A stretch of DNA of 64,000 nt, taken from the NCBI RefSeq assembly GCF_001552595.1, contig NZ_BCRM01000010.1:140499-204498 (forward strand). The letters are read 5' to 3'. The notes under the pieces were generated by a model. That model was not told the origin of the DNA and ran no database searches. It was given only the letters and a program-made list of their open reading frames with translations. This document shows, one piece after another, positions 1 to 12,823 of the stretch; the stretch's first letter is position 1; every line of letters begins with the position of its first letter. The position numbers and the translations under genes are program-made. Origin of the DNA: Rhodococcus erythropolis NBRC 15567 (GTDB lineage Bacteria; Actinomycetota; Actinomycetes; Mycobacteriales; Mycobacteriaceae).

Positions 1-821
1 TGCTCGATCCACTTCCGGTGCGAAAGCTGTGGGGGATCGGCCCTGTTGCCGAGGAAAAGCTGAAGCGTCTCGGCATCGAAACCATCGGAGGGTTTGCCCG
101 CACTCCCATAGCGGAGGTGGCGTCGATACTCGGAACCACTGTCGGACCGGGGTTGCATCGGCTCGCGCAGGGGATCGACGACCGGCCGGTCGCGGAGCGT
201 GCCGAATCCAAGCAGATCAGCGCGGAATCCACGTTCGCCGCAGACATCGTCACTATGGCGCAACTGCGCGCGGCCGTCGAAAGTAGTGGTCGCGCAGCAT
301 TTTCCAGGCTGGAGAAGGACGGAAGAGCAGCTCGCACCGTCGTACTGAAGCTCAAGAAGTCCGATATGAGCATTCTGACGCGATCCGTGACGTTGCCGTT
401 TGCCACCATCGACCGCCAAATCCTTGTCGCGACTGCGCAGAAACAGGTCATCGACCCGCAGGAATTGGGGCCGATTCGCCTCGTCGGTGTGGGATTCGCC
501 GGTTTGTCCACCGTTCGGCAAGGATCACTTTTTCCCGAGTTGGATCAGGATGTTCCCGGCTATCCGGTCGAGACTCTCACGGGCGCCCTCGATGAGGCCG
601 AACTCGACGTTCCGGTGGCCGCACGCGTCCCTCAGCGCTACTGGCACCCTGGTTTGGACGTGAAGCATCCAGAATACGGACACGGTTGGGTGCAAGGCGC
701 CGGGCACGGAGTGGTGACAGTTCGCTTCGAAACCCGTTCCAGCGGAACGGGAATAGCCAAAACCTTCGCCGAATCGGATGAGGTGCTCGAGGTAGCAGAT
801 GCGGTCGACAGCCTTCTCTGA
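1..821 (+). CDS. dinB: DNA polymerase IV (Y-family), C-terminal part
   Basis: The frame is open from the left edge (first full codon at base 3), so the N-terminal catalytic palm lies outside the window. The visible part starts in the thumb helix-hairpin-helix ([15 protein letters not shown]), where the polymerase grips the primer-template minor groove. It continues through the little-finger domain, ending in the usual [16 protein letters not shown] strand and a variable acidic tail. Y-family polymerases perform error-prone translesion synthesis in the cytoplasm. Position next to lspA, an RluD-type gene and dnaE1 matches the mycobacterial dinX (Rv1537) neighbourhood. The promoter and any SOS control are not visible. 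Confidence 0.9.
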   Translation, partial: LDPLPVRKLWGIGPVAEEKLKRLGIETIGGFARTPIAEVASILGTTVGPGLHRLAQGIDDRPVAERAESKQISAESTFAADIVTMAQLRAAVESSGRAAFSRLEKDGRAARTVVLKLKKSDMSILTRSVTLPFATIDRQILVATAQKQVIDPQELGPIRLVGVGFAGLSTVRQGSLFPELDQDVPGYPVETLTGALDEAELDVPVAARVPQRYWHPGLDVKHPEYGHGWVQGAGHGVVTVRFETRSSGTGIAKTFAESDEVLEVADAVDSLL

Positions 822-919
822 GGATGTCCTTAGACTTTTTCCGCTTACCGTTGGGTAATGTTGTCGACGATCCTCGAGCAAGCACGATGTTCGACTGACG
901 CTCGAATGTGAACACCCGA

Positions 920-1444
920 ATGGATAGGACTGAGAAGTTGAAGCTTCAGAAGATGACCGTTGCAGCCGTGGCGATCGCAGCAGCCCTGACGATGACCGCT
1001 TGTGGCTCGGATGACAAGACCGACTCACCCACCACGACGTCCAAGAGTGCGACGGCCACCACCAGCACCACGGACGTTGCAGCTCCCGAGCTCCCGACGT
1101 CTGCTGAGCTCAACGGCAAGGTCGCTCAGGCACTCGACGAGACCGTTCCGGCCGCAGACAAGGTCAACCTCGTCCAGGGCGCCGAGCAGGATCCCGAGCT
1201 GATCAACCAGGTCGCCGCTGCCGCCAAGGCTGCCGGCGCGCAGGTCGAGATCCTCGACCCGGTCACCGACACGGGTAGCGAGACGGCCGCAGCTTCGCTG
1301 AACATCGTCGTCAACGGCCAGCCGCTGCAGCAGGGTCTGCAGGCTTCGTTCGTCTACGAGGACGGCGTCTGGAAGCTCTCGAAGACCACCGCTTGCCAGA
1401 TCGTGGGCGTTGCAGGTCTGACCTCGCCTGCTTGCGCTGCTTGA
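920..1444 (+). CDS. Secreted lipoprotein, MTB12-like
   Basis: A 174-residue precursor with a basic N-terminus, a hydrophobic stretch and a lipobox ending at Cys28 (LTMTAC), so it is predicted to be lipid-anchored outside the membrane. A Thr/Ser-rich linker (about 32-57) follows, then a compact domain with a LPTSAELNGKVAQALD start and a VYEDGVWKLSK strand, resembling the low-molecular-weight antigen MTB12 domain of mycobacteria. Function in that family is not established. An in-frame GTG at 908 is an alternative start; no ribosome site clearly decides. It stands alone, with a strong hairpin downstream. Confidence 0.7.
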   Translation: MDRTEKLKLQKMTVAAVAIAAALTMTACGSDDKTDSPTTTSKSATATTSTTDVAAPELPTSAELNGKVAQALDETVPAADKVNLVQGAEQDPELINQVAAAAKAAGAQVEILDPVTDTGSETAAASLNIVVNGQPLQQGLQASFVYEDGVWKLSKTTACQIVGVAGLTSPACAA

Positions 1445-1468
1445 TCTCTGCGCAACACCTGAAACACC

Positions 1469-1510
1469 AGAGCGGCCGTCGACCCCCGAAAGGGAGTCGG
1501 CGGCCGCTCT
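1469..1510. terminator. Bidirectional hairpin terminator
   Basis: AGAGCGGCCG (1469-1478) pairs exactly with CGGCCGCTCT (1501-1510), with more GC pairing inside (CCC with GGG around a GAAA loop). It sits between the convergent lipoprotein and glutamate decarboxylase genes. Confidence 0.75.
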
Positions 1511-1527
1511 TCATGCAGTGAGCGTCG

Positions 1528-2919
1528 TCAGTGATGGAATCCCTCGGTGACGCGTGGCCGCGGCATCGGGCTGTCGAGTTCGTCGAGGAACGCGGTTTCC
1601 TCTTCGATGATGCGCAGCAGATTGGCTGCCAGGTCCATGCTCAGTCCGTTACGAACCACGATGCGCTGCACTGTCAGATCCGAGAGATCGTCCGGCATGG
1701 GATAGGCCGGCACCAACCAGCCCTTGCCCCGCAGCCGGTCGGACAGGTCGTACAGCGTCCAGTTGGACGTGTGGCCCTCGGCGAGGCGCCACGCGAAGAC
1801 CGGGATGTCGGAACCGTCGTTCCACAATTCGAAGGCGTCGAGCTTCCCGATTCCTTCGGCGAGGAATTTCGCCACGTCCTGTGAGGACTGCTGGATCGCG
1901 CGATAGCCGTCGTGGCCGAGACGCAGGAACAAGTAGAACTGCAGGATCACCTGAGCACCGGGCCGCGAGAAGTTCAGCGCGAAGGTCGGCATACTGCCGC
2001 CGAGGTAGCTCACCTTGAACACGAGGTCGTCGGGAAGTAGATCCTGCGATCGCCAGACCACCCAGCCGAGGCCGGGATAGACGAGTCCGTACTTGTGCGC
2101 CGAGGTGTTGATGGAGTGCACGCGCGGGAGCCGGAAATCCCATTCGAGTTCCGGCTGTAGGAACGGGGCGATCATTGCGCCGGAAGCGCCGTCGACGTGG
2201 ATGGGAACGTCGAGTCCCGTCTTTTCCTGGATCGCGTCGAGTGCCTTCGAGATTTCCAGGACCGGCTCGTACATCCCGGTGTACGTGACACCCATGATCG
2301 CGATTACGCCGATGGTGTTCTCGTCGACGTACTCGTCCAGATCGTGACCGTCGAGGGTCCGGTGTTCCTCGCTGATCGGCACGTAGCGCGCCTCGACGTC
2401 CCAGTAGTTGCAGAATTTCTCCCAGCACACCTGGACGGCGGAACTCATGATGAGATTTGGTTTTTCGGTGGACTTCCCCGCGGCTTTTCGTGCGTGCTGC
2501 CAGCGTCGTTTCATCGCCAGGCCACCGAGCATGCACGCCTCGGACGAACCGATCGTCGAGGTACCGATTGCGTCCTTGGGGGAGGGCGAGTGCCAGAGGT
2601 CGGCAAGGATGCGCCAGCAATAGGTTTCGATCGCGGCGGTCTGTGGATACTCGTCCTTGTCGATCATGTTCTTGTCGAACGACTCGGCATACAGTTTGGT
2701 GGCGTGATCGTCCATCCACGTGCTGACGAACGTCGCGAGATTGAGCCGCGCATTGCCGTCGAGCATCGTTTCGTCGTGGACGATCTGATACGCGGTCTCG
2801 GGAAGCATGCCGTCGGGTTCGAGTGTGTACTTCGATGCAACCGAATCCTCGCCAGGCCTCGAGAAGATCGGATTGACGGCTACGTAATCGGTGTGATCTG
2901 ACCTTCTGGGTTCCGGCAT
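1528..2919 (-). CDS. gadB: Glutamate decarboxylase
   Basis: PLP-dependent group II decarboxylase, 463 residues, the usual GadB length. It converts glutamate to GABA plus CO2 while consuming a cytoplasmic proton, a common acid-stress reaction. Seen: GTSTIGSSEACML cofactor region (about 119-131), HVDGASGAM (241-249) with the pyridine-binding Asp, and the Schiff-base Lys276 in INTSAHKYGLVYPG, the same number as in E. coli GadB. The start follows a GAGGAGC ribosome site. No glutamate/GABA antiporter lies beside it; downstream is only the hairpin shared with the lipoprotein gene. Confidence 0.93.
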   Translation of the reverse strand: MPEPRRSDHTDYVAVNPIFSRPGEDSVASKYTLEPDGMLPETAYQIVHDETMLDGNARLNLATFVSTWMDDHATKLYAESFDKNMIDKDEYPQTAAIETYCWRILADLWHSPSPKDAIGTSTIGSSEACMLGGLAMKRRWQHARKAAGKSTEKPNLIMSSAVQVCWEKFCNYWDVEARYVPISEEHRTLDGHDLDEYVDENTIGVIAIMGVTYTGMYEPVLEISKALDAIQEKTGLDVPIHVDGASGAMIAPFLQPELEWDFRLPRVHSINTSAHKYGLVYPGLGWVVWRSQDLLPDDLVFKVSYLGGSMPTFALNFSRPGAQVILQFYLFLRLGHDGYRAIQQSSQDVAKFLAEGIGKLDAFELWNDGSDIPVFAWRLAEGHTSNWTLYDLSDRLRGKGWLVPAYPMPDDLSDLTVQRIVVRNGLSMDLAANLLRIIEEETAFLDELDSPMPRPRVTEGFHH

Positions 2920-3061
2920 GAACTCTGGCTCCTCACATCAGTGTGTCGCGTTGGTCTGTTTCGTACCTACTCTCACCGTTCAGTGTGGACGGGCAGTTGT
3001 CAAAGGGTCTGTGGTCCCGAATCATTCGCGTAAGGCCGAGACGGGACTAATCCGCTCGTTG

Positions 3062-3835
3062 TCAGGGCGTTTGTGCGCGCAGGCGATCGGCGGCGGCCGA
3101 TGCCATCGAGTGCAGCACGTCGGGGGCGATCGGACTCGGCGCAGTTGCGGACACCTGGGTCAACGTGGTCCCGACTGCGGCCACGATCGCATCGGCGACC
3201 AAGGTGAAACCGCCACTCTCCGTGATGATTCGGAAAGCGAAAGACGCGTCGCCGACGTTCGGTTGCGACGCTCCGCCGACGCGATAGGTGATTGTCGTTC
3301 CGTCGGCATCGGTTCCTGAATACTCCGCACACCCGGCCAGCGTGGTCTGAAGTTTCTCGAAAGCTGCTGCTGCCGCGGTGCCGTCGGCGTACGAAGCAGA
3401 GTCCTGATCGATGCTCGTGAAATCGGGGCCGGTGAACATGTCGGAGAGGTCGGCGACGGATCCGGCGGCCTGGGTGGCTATCGGTGCCAGAACCTGAGCG
3501 CAGACGGCGGGGTCGGTGCTCGACTTGTCCGCCTCCGAACTCTCCGGCGCCGGTGCGAGGCCGAGGTCGTCGACCGGGTCGGGAACTATGTCGAAGTCCG
3601 CAGGTAGTTCGGAGAGGGTGAGCGCGGCTCGTTGCAGCGCATCACGGTCGAGAGGTGTCCCGCTCAGCGGTGCGGCCGGAGCAGCCGTGAACGGCGCCAA
3701 GCCGACCTGTGGGGCGGAAACCTGCGTAGTTGTGTCAGCTCTAGGAGAGTCGTCCGAGCCGCAACCGGTCACGACGAACAGTGCCGCCGTTGCTGTCAGG
3801 CCCAGTGCGAGCGACCGGCGTGTCACGATTCCCAC
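3062..3835 (-). CDS. Putative lipoprotein of unknown function
   Basis: 257 residues with an Arg-containing N-terminus, a hydrophobic core and a lipobox ending at Cys25 (VVTGC), so probably exported and lipid-anchored. The rest is Asp/Ala-rich. It carries a conserved-looking LSELPADFDIVPD segment (about 73-85) and a C-terminal half with VGGASQPNVGDASFAFRI that resembles the fold of actinobacterial sensor-type lipoproteins; I cannot name the family. Its start overlaps the end of the upstream lipoprotein gene by 13 bases, so the two are probably translationally coupled and may act together at the cell envelope. Confidence 0.7.
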   Translation of the reverse strand: MGIVTRRSLALGLTATAALFVVTGCGSDDSPRADTTTQVSAPQVGLAPFTAAPAAPLSGTPLDRDALQRAALTLSELPADFDIVPDPVDDLGLAPAPESSEADKSSTDPAVCAQVLAPIATQAAGSVADLSDMFTGPDFTSIDQDSASYADGTAAAAAFEKLQTTLAGCAEYSGTDADGTTITYRVGGASQPNVGDASFAFRIITESGGFTLVADAIVAAVGTTLTQVSATAPSPIAPDVLHSMASAAADRLRAQTP

Positions 3836-4749
3836 CGAATGCTGTTGGAGATCGTCTGCCGGATCACCGAGGAGCTGTCCGGATCGCCGTACGCCTGGTC
3901 GCCGCCGACGGTCATCTGTCCGGCGATCGGCAAGGGGAGTGAGAGGTCGACGGTGAGGTTTCCGGAGCCGGCCATGACGTACTGATCGATGTTCAGCGTT
4001 CCGGCGTCACCGGCCAGGTTCCAGACCGGGCTCTGCGGGGTCTGCGATACGTCCACCGCGAGCGAAAGCCGATTGCCCTCCCGCGCGGTGAGCGTGACGG
4101 TGGTTGTCTGATCGAGCAGGATTTCACTGCTGACTTGTTGTCGAACCACCCAACGTGCGCCGACACCGACCGGAGCGTCGGGGAGTGCAACGGTCCGGTA
4201 GACCGCTTGGCCGAGCGCCTGTTCGATTGCAGCGCGGGCAGCATTGGCCGAGTTGGCGGACGGCTTCAACCGTAGGGCGGTGATGGCGCCCGAATCCGTG
4301 ACCGACAATCCGGCCGCAGATCCGTCGGCCCCGCTCAGCGCTGCCTGCAGCGTTGCATCCGGCGAGGTCATCGACGACAGCGTCAGGTCCACGACAGCGG
4401 TGGGATCGTCAGCGGTCACGTTTGCCGAGAGCGGGATCGTGATCTCCGGCGAAGAGAAATCTTGTGCCGGCTGTTGATCGATCTGCTGACTCACGACCGC
4501 CTGGGTGACGAGCGTCGCCGTCTGCGTGGTGCCGACAGGCAAGTTCATGCGCAGTACCTCGCGCGGTTCGCTTCCCCCATCGAGTACCTCGACGGTGGCG
4601 GCGGTCACCGGAACAGTGACTTCGCTCGGCGACGAGGTAGGTGCGGTGGGAGGTTGATCCGAGTCGCCGCAAGCGGTGAGAACGGTGGTGAGAGCGAGGG
4701 CAGCGAGGGCGAACGGAACTCGTCGGCCGGTCGTGGACAGCAGTGGCAC
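3823..4749 (-). CDS. Putative lipoprotein, possibly DUF6263-like
   Basis: 308 residues starting with GTG. The signal sequence ends in LTAC (lipobox Cys27), followed by a Pro/Thr/Ser-rich linker. The body contains repeated beta-strand-like stretches (ITIPLSANVTADDPTAVVDLTL; LSLPLPIAGQMTVGG) and an MTSPDATL segment, resembling DUF6263-type lipoproteins, although that assignment is from memory. It is the first gene of a two-gene unit with the overlapping lipoprotein downstream and is divergent from lspA, the signal peptidase that would process both. Confidence 0.7.
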   Translation of the reverse strand: MPLLSTTGRRVPFALAALALTTVLTACGDSDQPPTAPTSSPSEVTVPVTAATVEVLDGGSEPREVLRMNLPVGTTQTATLVTQAVVSQQIDQQPAQDFSSPEITIPLSANVTADDPTAVVDLTLSSMTSPDATLQAALSGADGSAAGLSVTDSGAITALRLKPSANSANAARAAIEQALGQAVYRTVALPDAPVGVGARWVVRQQVSSEILLDQTTTVTLTAREGNRLSLAVDVSQTPQSPVWNLAGDAGTLNIDQYVMAGSGNLTVDLSLPLPIAGQMTVGGDQAYGDPDSSSVIRQTISNSIRWES

Positions 4750-4817
4750 GCGCTCCAGGCTAGCCGCAGTTGCAGAGTGCGTGACCCGGTGCGGTGAACA
4801 TGAGGGATGATGGTTGC

Positions 4818-5504
4818 GTGAGTACAGACCACCCAGACCGAGATGTCAACGCGGAGGATCAGCCGATTACCGAAATCTCGAAGGCCGACGAGCCCGAAAC
4901 CGTGAAACCGGAAGCCGTGAAATCGGAAGACGGTGACCTGGCGGTTGCGCCGGTCGCAAAGCCCCGCCGGCTGACCATGCTCATTGCCATCGCCGCTGTC
5001 ATCCTGCTCTCGGACATTCTCACGAAGGTGTGGGCAGTCGCCGCGGTCAAGCCGGGGCAGCCGATCGAAATCATCGGTGACGTGGTCACATTCACGATGG
5101 TGCGCAATCCCGGTGCAGCGTTCTCGATGGCAACGTCGATGACGTGGATCCTCACCCTCGTCGCCATCGGTGTCGTCATCGGTGTGATCAAGATCGGTCG
5201 CACGCTCCGATCACCGTGGTGGGCGCTCGGTCTCGGCCTCGTTCTCGGCGGCGCGCTGGGTAACCTCGTCGACCGATTCTTCCGCTCTCCCGGAATCATG
5301 CGCGGACATGTGGTGGACTTCGTCTCCGTCGGTTGGTGGCCCGTGTTCAACATCGCGGATTCCGCGATCGTCTGTGGCGCGATCCTGCTCGTCGTACTGA
5401 CTCTTTTCGGCTTCGAACCCAACGGTGAACGCCTGCGTGATCACAAGGCGGACGCCAAGAAGCTCATCGAATCGAAGGCCGCAGCCGAGGGAGAAACCAA
5501 GTGA
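4818..5504 (+). CDS. lspA: Lipoprotein signal peptidase (signal peptidase II)
   Basis: Aspartic membrane protease that cleaves prolipoprotein signal peptides after lipidation. The core has four membrane segments (about 52-68, 108-125, 136-150, 173-191). The catalytic aspartates are Asp152 (GNLVDRFF) and Asp171 (FNIADSA), with the [10 protein letters not shown] motif at about 94-103. GTG 4818 is preferred over 4794 because GAGGGA (4802-4807) sits 10 bases upstream. The first 48 residues are a charged, probably cytoplasmic extension common in actinobacterial LspA. Its stop overlaps the next start by GTGA. Confidence 0.93.
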   Translation: MSTDHPDRDVNAEDQPITEISKADEPETVKPEAVKSEDGDLAVAPVAKPRRLTMLIAIAAVILLSDILTKVWAVAAVKPGQPIEIIGDVVTFTMVRNPGAAFSMATSMTWILTLVAIGVVIGVIKIGRTLRSPWWALGLGLVLGGALGNLVDRFFRSPGIMRGHVVDFVSVGWWPVFNIADSAIVCGAILLVVLTLFGFEPNGERLRDHKADAKKLIESKAAAEGETK

Positions 5505-6427
5505 GGGAATCCCGTTCGATGCCCGTGCCCGACGGCCTCGACGCCATGCGGGTCGATGCCGGCCTGGCGCGCCTCCTCGGACTCTCGCGCACCGTGGTCG
5601 CGACACTCGCGGAAGAAGGCTCGGTACTCGTCGACGGTGTGGCGGTCGGCAAGTCCGATCGTCTGACCGCAGGGTCGTGGCTCGAGGTTGTCCTGCCCGA
5701 ACCGCCGCGGCCCCTGACCATCGAGGCGACACCGGTCGAGGGGATGGAGATCCTCTACGCCGACGACGACGTCGTGGCAGTCGACAAGCCCGTCGGAGTT
5801 GCCGCGCACGCCAGCGTCGGGTGGACGGGACCGACCGTCATCGGCGGACTTGCCGCGGCCGGTTTCCGTATCTCGACGTCCGGTGCCCACGAGCGTCAGG
5901 GCATCGTCCACCGTCTGGACGTCGGAACGTCGGGTGTCATGGTGGTTGCCACCTCCGAGCGCGCATACACCTTGCTCAAGCGCGCTTTCAAGCAGCGGAC
6001 CATCGACAAGCGCTACCACGCTCTCGTGCAGGGACACCCCGACCCGAGCAGCGGAACCATCGACGCCCCCATCGGACGCCACCACGGGAACGACTGGCGA
6101 TTCACGGTCACGGCCGACGGCAAGCCCAGCGTCACGCACTACGACACCATCGAGGCGTTCCAGGCAGCGAGTCTGCTGGACGTGCACCTCGAAACCGGTC
6201 GCACACACCAGATCCGTGTCCACTTCTCGGCGTTGCGCCATCCGTGCTGCGGCGACCTGACCTACGGCGCGGACCCCCGACTTGCCGAGAGGCTCGGTCT
6301 CGAACGCCAGTGGCTGCACGCAGTCTCGCTCGGCTTCGCCCACCCTGCGGACGGTCGCTGGGTCGAGATCAAGAGCAAGTACCCGAAGGATCTCGAACAC
6401 GCACTCGAAGTTCTCCGGTCCTCATGA
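5501..6427 (+). CDS. rluD: RluD-type 23S rRNA pseudouridine synthase
   Basis: 308 residues with an N-terminal S4 RNA-binding domain (about 14-75, [16 protein letters not shown]) and an RluA-family catalytic domain. The catalytic motif [14 protein letters not shown] (about 137-150) contains the nucleophilic Asp, and [12 protein letters not shown] is the conserved RluA motif III. Family members isomerise uridines in 23S rRNA helix 69; the exact target is inferred. It overlaps lspA by four bases, the standard lspA-rluD pair, and the following gene by ATGA. Confidence 0.9.
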   Translation: MRESRSMPVPDGLDAMRVDAGLARLLGLSRTVVATLAEEGSVLVDGVAVGKSDRLTAGSWLEVVLPEPPRPLTIEATPVEGMEILYADDDVVAVDKPVGVAAHASVGWTGPTVIGGLAAAGFRISTSGAHERQGIVHRLDVGTSGVMVVATSERAYTLLKRAFKQRTIDKRYHALVQGHPDPSSGTIDAPIGRHHGNDWRFTVTADGKPSVTHYDTIEAFQAASLLDVHLETGRTHQIRVHFSALRHPCCGDLTYGADPRLAERLGLERQWLHAVSLGFAHPADGRWVEIKSKYPKDLEHALEVLRSS

Positions 6428-7107
6428 CACCGCGCGGGCTTACCCCCGCGCTGGCCGTCGTCGCGGTGGTGGTCGGCGTGGCGGCGGTGGTGGGCGTGGG
6501 GTTCGCGAATCCCGTGCCGACCCCGCCGATCACGACGGACACTCTCGGTCCGGACAGTGGGGAAGCTGTGCCGGGCTACCTCGAGCGAGCGCGAGATTCT
6601 GTCGCGTCGGTCGACGGGCCGGTGTGGGCGTTGGTCTCGTTCACGAAGGCACTCACCGTCGACGAGGTCATCACGTCGACCAGCAGTGTTCAGGTGCCGG
6701 GCGCTGAGGTCTCGGGCGTTCGCGTGTCCAGGGTCATGTTCCGAGTTCCGATCGAGCGCGTCCAGACGCCGCTCATGTCCGTGCCCGTTCCCGACAACGA
6801 CGAAGCAGTGCGCAGATCGCCCGGTGTTGCAGCCACGCGACTGATCTCGCTCGGCGGCGACACCGATCGTCAGCAACAGGTGGCGCTCGCGTCGGCGAAG
6901 CAATTGTCCGCCGGGTGCGCCTGCGCGGTGGGCGTGCTGGTGCGAGCTACTCCCGAAGGACTCGAAGCGATCGAACATGACTCGAACGTCCGTGCAGTGG
7001 AAGCATTGCCGTCCGACGCCTCGCCGTGGTTGGCGGCCGTCCGTCCATTGCTGCCGGAGTACGTGGACGTCGTTGCTCCCGGCCCCGACGACGGCCCGGT
7101 CCCGTGA
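6424..7107 (+). CDS. Exported or membrane-anchored protein of unknown function
   Basis: 227 residues starting at an ATG inside the rluD stop (ATGA overlap). A hydrophobic N-terminal segment (about 7-27, [17 protein letters not shown]) acts as a signal peptide or anchor; no lipobox is seen. The exterior part contains a [14 protein letters not shown] strand-helix, an [19 protein letters not shown] segment with a Cys-Ala-Cys pair (about residues 165-167), and a NVRAVEALP strand, as in small ferredoxin-like folds. I do not recognise the family. Coupling to lspA-rluD on one side and an EamA-type transporter on the other suggests one transcript. Confidence 0.75.
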   Translation: MTPRGLTPALAVVAVVVGVAAVVGVGFANPVPTPPITTDTLGPDSGEAVPGYLERARDSVASVDGPVWALVSFTKALTVDEVITSTSSVQVPGAEVSGVRVSRVMFRVPIERVQTPLMSVPVPDNDEAVRRSPGVAATRLISLGGDTDRQQQVALASAKQLSAGCACAVGVLVRATPEGLEAIEHDSNVRAVEALPSDASPWLAAVRPLLPEYVDVVAPGPDDGPVP

Positions 7108-7154
7108 ACTCCGGTTCCGTGAACTCCGGTTCTGTGAACTCCGGTTCTGTGAAC
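7104..7154 (+). repeat. 15-bp tandem repeat carrying GTG start codons
   Basis: Units GTGAACTCCGGTTCC (7104-7118), GTGAACTCCGGTTCT (7119-7133 and 7134-7148) and a partial GTGAAC (7149-7154). Each unit begins with an in-frame GTG and encodes VNSGS at the start of the RarD-type gene. The first GTG overlaps the upstream stop codon. Confidence 0.95.
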
Positions 7155-8087
7155 AAGGACGAACGCGCTAGGTCCGGTTCGTCCTCGGGGATCTTCTACG
7201 GTGTGGCGGCTTTCCTGTTGTGGGGAACGTTCCCGGCATTCTTTGGGCTACTCGACTTCGCCGATCCGGTCGAGATCCTTGCGCACCGGGTGGTGTGGAC
7301 CCTTCTGTTAATGCTGATCGTGTTGGCCTTTGCCGGCCGCCTCGGATCGCTTCGCGGAATCAGCGCACGCACCTGGCTGCTGGTGACCGCGGCATCAGCG
7401 GCGATCGCGGTGAACTGGGGAACGTACATCTATGCCGTGGTGTCAGGCCGCGTCGTGGAGGCGGCCCTTGGGTACTTCATCAACCCGCTGGTCACTGTTC
7501 TGCTCGGCGTCGTGATCTTCCGCGAACGATTGCGCCGCGCTCAGATCGCTGCCCTTGTTCTCGCTGCAACGGCAGTTGTCGTGATCACGGTCGACTTCGG
7601 TAAACCGCCGATCGTCGCATTGGTGCTCGCCGGTTCGTTTGCCACCTACGGGCTGGTCAAGAAGGTGGTTCCGCTCGATCCCCGAACCAGTTTGACTGCC
7701 GAGGGAGTCGTCGCCGCACCCTTCGCGGTCGGCTACCTCGTGTTTCTCGGCCTGACCGGGGCCGGTGCCTTCATCAGCAGCGGCGCCGGACACAGCCTGT
7801 TGCTGCTTGCCGCCGGCCCGGTCACCGCACTGCCCCTGCTCCTGTTCGGCGTTGCCGCTCAGCGAGTTCCCTTGGCGACGATGGGCATGCTGCAGTACCT
7901 CACCCCGGCGCTGCAGATGGCGTGGGGTGTGGCCGTCATGCACGAGGACATGCCGGCCTCACGCTGGATCGGCTTCGTTCTGATCTGGGCTGCGCTGGTG
8001 ATCTTCACGACAGATACCTTCGTCGCCAGTCGACGTTCGCGGCGTTCGATGAGGTCGAGCGCCGAACCTGAGGTTCCGGTCACGTGA
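7104..8087 (+). CDS. rarD: EamA-family transporter, RarD type
   Basis: About 327 residues with ten predicted membrane segments after a polar N-terminus. The GIFYGVAAFLLWGTFPAFF opening and the ANWGTYIYAV-like stretch (NWGTYIYAVVSGRVVEAALGYFINPLV, about 103-129) are typical of RarD proteins (drug/metabolite transporter superfamily); substrates are poorly defined. The start is uncertain: GTG at 7104 overlaps the previous stop (GTGA), but GTGs at 7119, 7134 and 7149 are in frame because the 5' end is a tandem repeat. No strong ribosome site singles one out, so translation may depend on coupling to the gene before. Confidence 0.88.
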   Translation: MNSGSVNSGSVNSGSVNKDERARSGSSSGIFYGVAAFLLWGTFPAFFGLLDFADPVEILAHRVVWTLLLMLIVLAFAGRLGSLRGISARTWLLVTAASAAIAVNWGTYIYAVVSGRVVEAALGYFINPLVTVLLGVVIFRERLRRAQIAALVLAATAVVVITVDFGKPPIVALVLAGSFATYGLVKKVVPLDPRTSLTAEGVVAAPFAVGYLVFLGLTGAGAFISSGAGHSLLLLAAGPVTALPLLLFGVAAQRVPLATMGMLQYLTPALQMAWGVAVMHEDMPASRWIGFVLIWAALVIFTTDTFVASRRSRRSMRSSAEPEVPVT

Positions 8088-8186
8088 TCGGAGGCGGCAC
8101 ACTGCGACTCCTCGATGGCGGTCGCCGAACGTGTCGGCAACGCGGCATACACTCGATCTCGCTCCCAGACCTTCAGAGAGGCGCAC

Positions 8187-11723
<3,537 letters not shown>

Positions 11724-11749
11724 CCGCCGATCGAGCGCACCTGAACCGA

Positions 11750-11789
11750 ACGAAGGGACCTTGCTGCATCAGCAGCAAGGTCCCTTCGT
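11750..11789. terminator. Strong bidirectional terminator after dnaE1
   Basis: An 18-bp perfect stem: ACGAAGGGACCTTGCTGC (11750-11767) with its complement (11772-11789) around an ATCA loop. It separates convergent dnaE1 and the small membrane protein gene. Confidence 0.9.
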
Positions 11790-11818
11790 GGTTCGCGGGA
11801 GTACGGGGAGTGGAGTGA

Positions 11819-12052
11819 TCAGGTGGTGCGTGAGTAGTACACGCGACGCGCCCACCAGGTGACCACGGCTGCTGTTGCGGCAGTCAGTACGGCTACCTGC
11901 ATCGACTGGGTGACAGCTCCGGCGACCACGAACAGCACAAAACCGACCGCGAGAGCTTCGATCTTGTACAGCGGCCACCGAGTCCCGGCCAGATCGACGA
12001 AATGGTCGGACGAGGGGCGTGATTCGCGAGTGGAGATATCTGCGGTAGTCAT
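11819..12052 (-). CDS. Small two-segment membrane protein of unknown function
   Basis: 77 residues: a polar N-terminal third (STRESRPSSDHFVDLAGTRWPLYK) and two hydrophobic segments (about 33-50 and 52-67, ALAVGFVLFVVAGAVTQ and VAVLTAATAAVVTWWA), then a short basic tail. The start has AGGGACGAG upstream (12053-12062, read on the minus strand). I do not recognise the family. It ends against the dnaE1 terminator and is divergent from the nitroreductase-like gene across about 220 bases. Confidence 0.6.
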   Translation of the reverse strand: MTTADISTRESRPSSDHFVDLAGTRWPLYKIEALAVGFVLFVVAGAVTQSMQVAVLTAATAAVVTWWARRVYYSRTT

Positions 12053-12165
12053 CTCGTCCCTTTCTCGGTGCAGTCTGTTCTCGCTGCGGCCTGGTTAGCG
12101 ATACGGCTGTTCGAAGCTGTGGTTTCAGAGTAGCCAGAGATGAGAGTTCGGGCAAGCGAACTTTA

Positions 12166-12193
12166 TTGATCGGCAGCTCACTTAATCGATCAA
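12166..12193. promoter_or_regulatory. Inverted repeat in divergent promoter region
   Basis: TTGATCG (12166-12172) and CGATCAA (12187-12193) form a spaced palindrome between the divergent genes at 12052 (-) and 12273 (+). It is a candidate operator; the regulator is unknown. The remaining bases of the 12053-12272 gap show no reading frame I can support. Confidence 0.35.
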
Positions 12194-12272
12194 CCAGGGG
12201 AGTGTGCCGACGACGGTCCTGGTCGGTGTGGTTCGGTGGCCAAGGTGCTCGAGTGGGTGTTCACTGGTACAC

Positions 12273-12707
12273 ATGCCAATCACAGGTGAGTACGAACCCA
12301 GTCCAGCGTCGTGGGCCGCCGATCAGGTCGCACGCATCGAGAACTCCGGTGGCACCGAGGGAAACGACATGAACGGCATGCCCGTCGTCGTTCTCACGAC
12401 CGTCGGGGCAAAGTCCGGCAAGGTCAGGAAGACGCCGCTGATGCGCGTCGAGCACGACGGCTCGTATGCCGTTGTGGCTTCGCTTGGTGGCGCTCCGAAG
12501 AATCCGGTTTGGTACTACAACGTCAAGGCCGATCCGCACGTCACGCTGCGTGACGCGACGCAGGTCTTCGACCTGGTTGCTCGTGAAGTCACCGGAGACG
12601 AGAAGGCGATCTGGTGGGAGCGCGCTGTCGCTGCGTACCCCGACTACGCCGATTATCAGACGAAGACCGATCGTGAGATCCCGGTGTTCGTGCTCGAACC
12701 CAAGTAA
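12273..12707 (+). CDS. F420-type nitroreductase-like protein (DUF385)
   Basis: 144 residues of the deazaflavin-dependent nitroreductase (Ddn/DUF385) family, a split beta-barrel that binds cofactor F420 and often reduces quinones or nitro compounds. Seen: [20 protein letters not shown] (about 39-58), which holds the F420-phosphate-contacting Lys/Ser residues, then [16 protein letters not shown] (about 74-89), a hallmark stretch. The ATG at 12273 gives the usual family N-terminus; frames further upstream lack family similarity. In M. tuberculosis a Ddn-like gene (Rv1558) also lies just before ilvA. The substrate is unknown. Confidence 0.85.
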   Translation: MPITGEYEPSPASWAADQVARIENSGGTEGNDMNGMPVVVLTTVGAKSGKVRKTPLMRVEHDGSYAVVASLGGAPKNPVWYYNVKADPHVTLRDATQVFDLVAREVTGDEKAIWWERAVAAYPDYADYQTKTDREIPVFVLEPK

Positions 12708-12771
12708 CGCACTGCAGTCCTCACGAAACGGCAGTCCACAAGAAGCACTGCATAAACCACAAGCAAATCGT

Positions 12772-12808
12772 CACTCGCGGGGGTCGGCGATCCCGACTCC
12801 CGTGAGTG
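12772..12808 (+). promoter_or_regulatory. Long hairpin directly upstream of poxB ribosome site
   Basis: A 16-bp stem: CACTCGCGGGGGTCGG (12772-12787) pairs with CCGACTCCCGTGAGTG (12793-12808), including two G-U pairs and a five-base loop. It ends 6 bases before the GGAGG of poxB (12815-12819). With no T-run it is a weak terminator candidate for the upstream gene; its position also allows a 5'-leader role. Confidence 0.5.
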
Positions 12809-12823
12809 TGTCATGGAGGTCTG

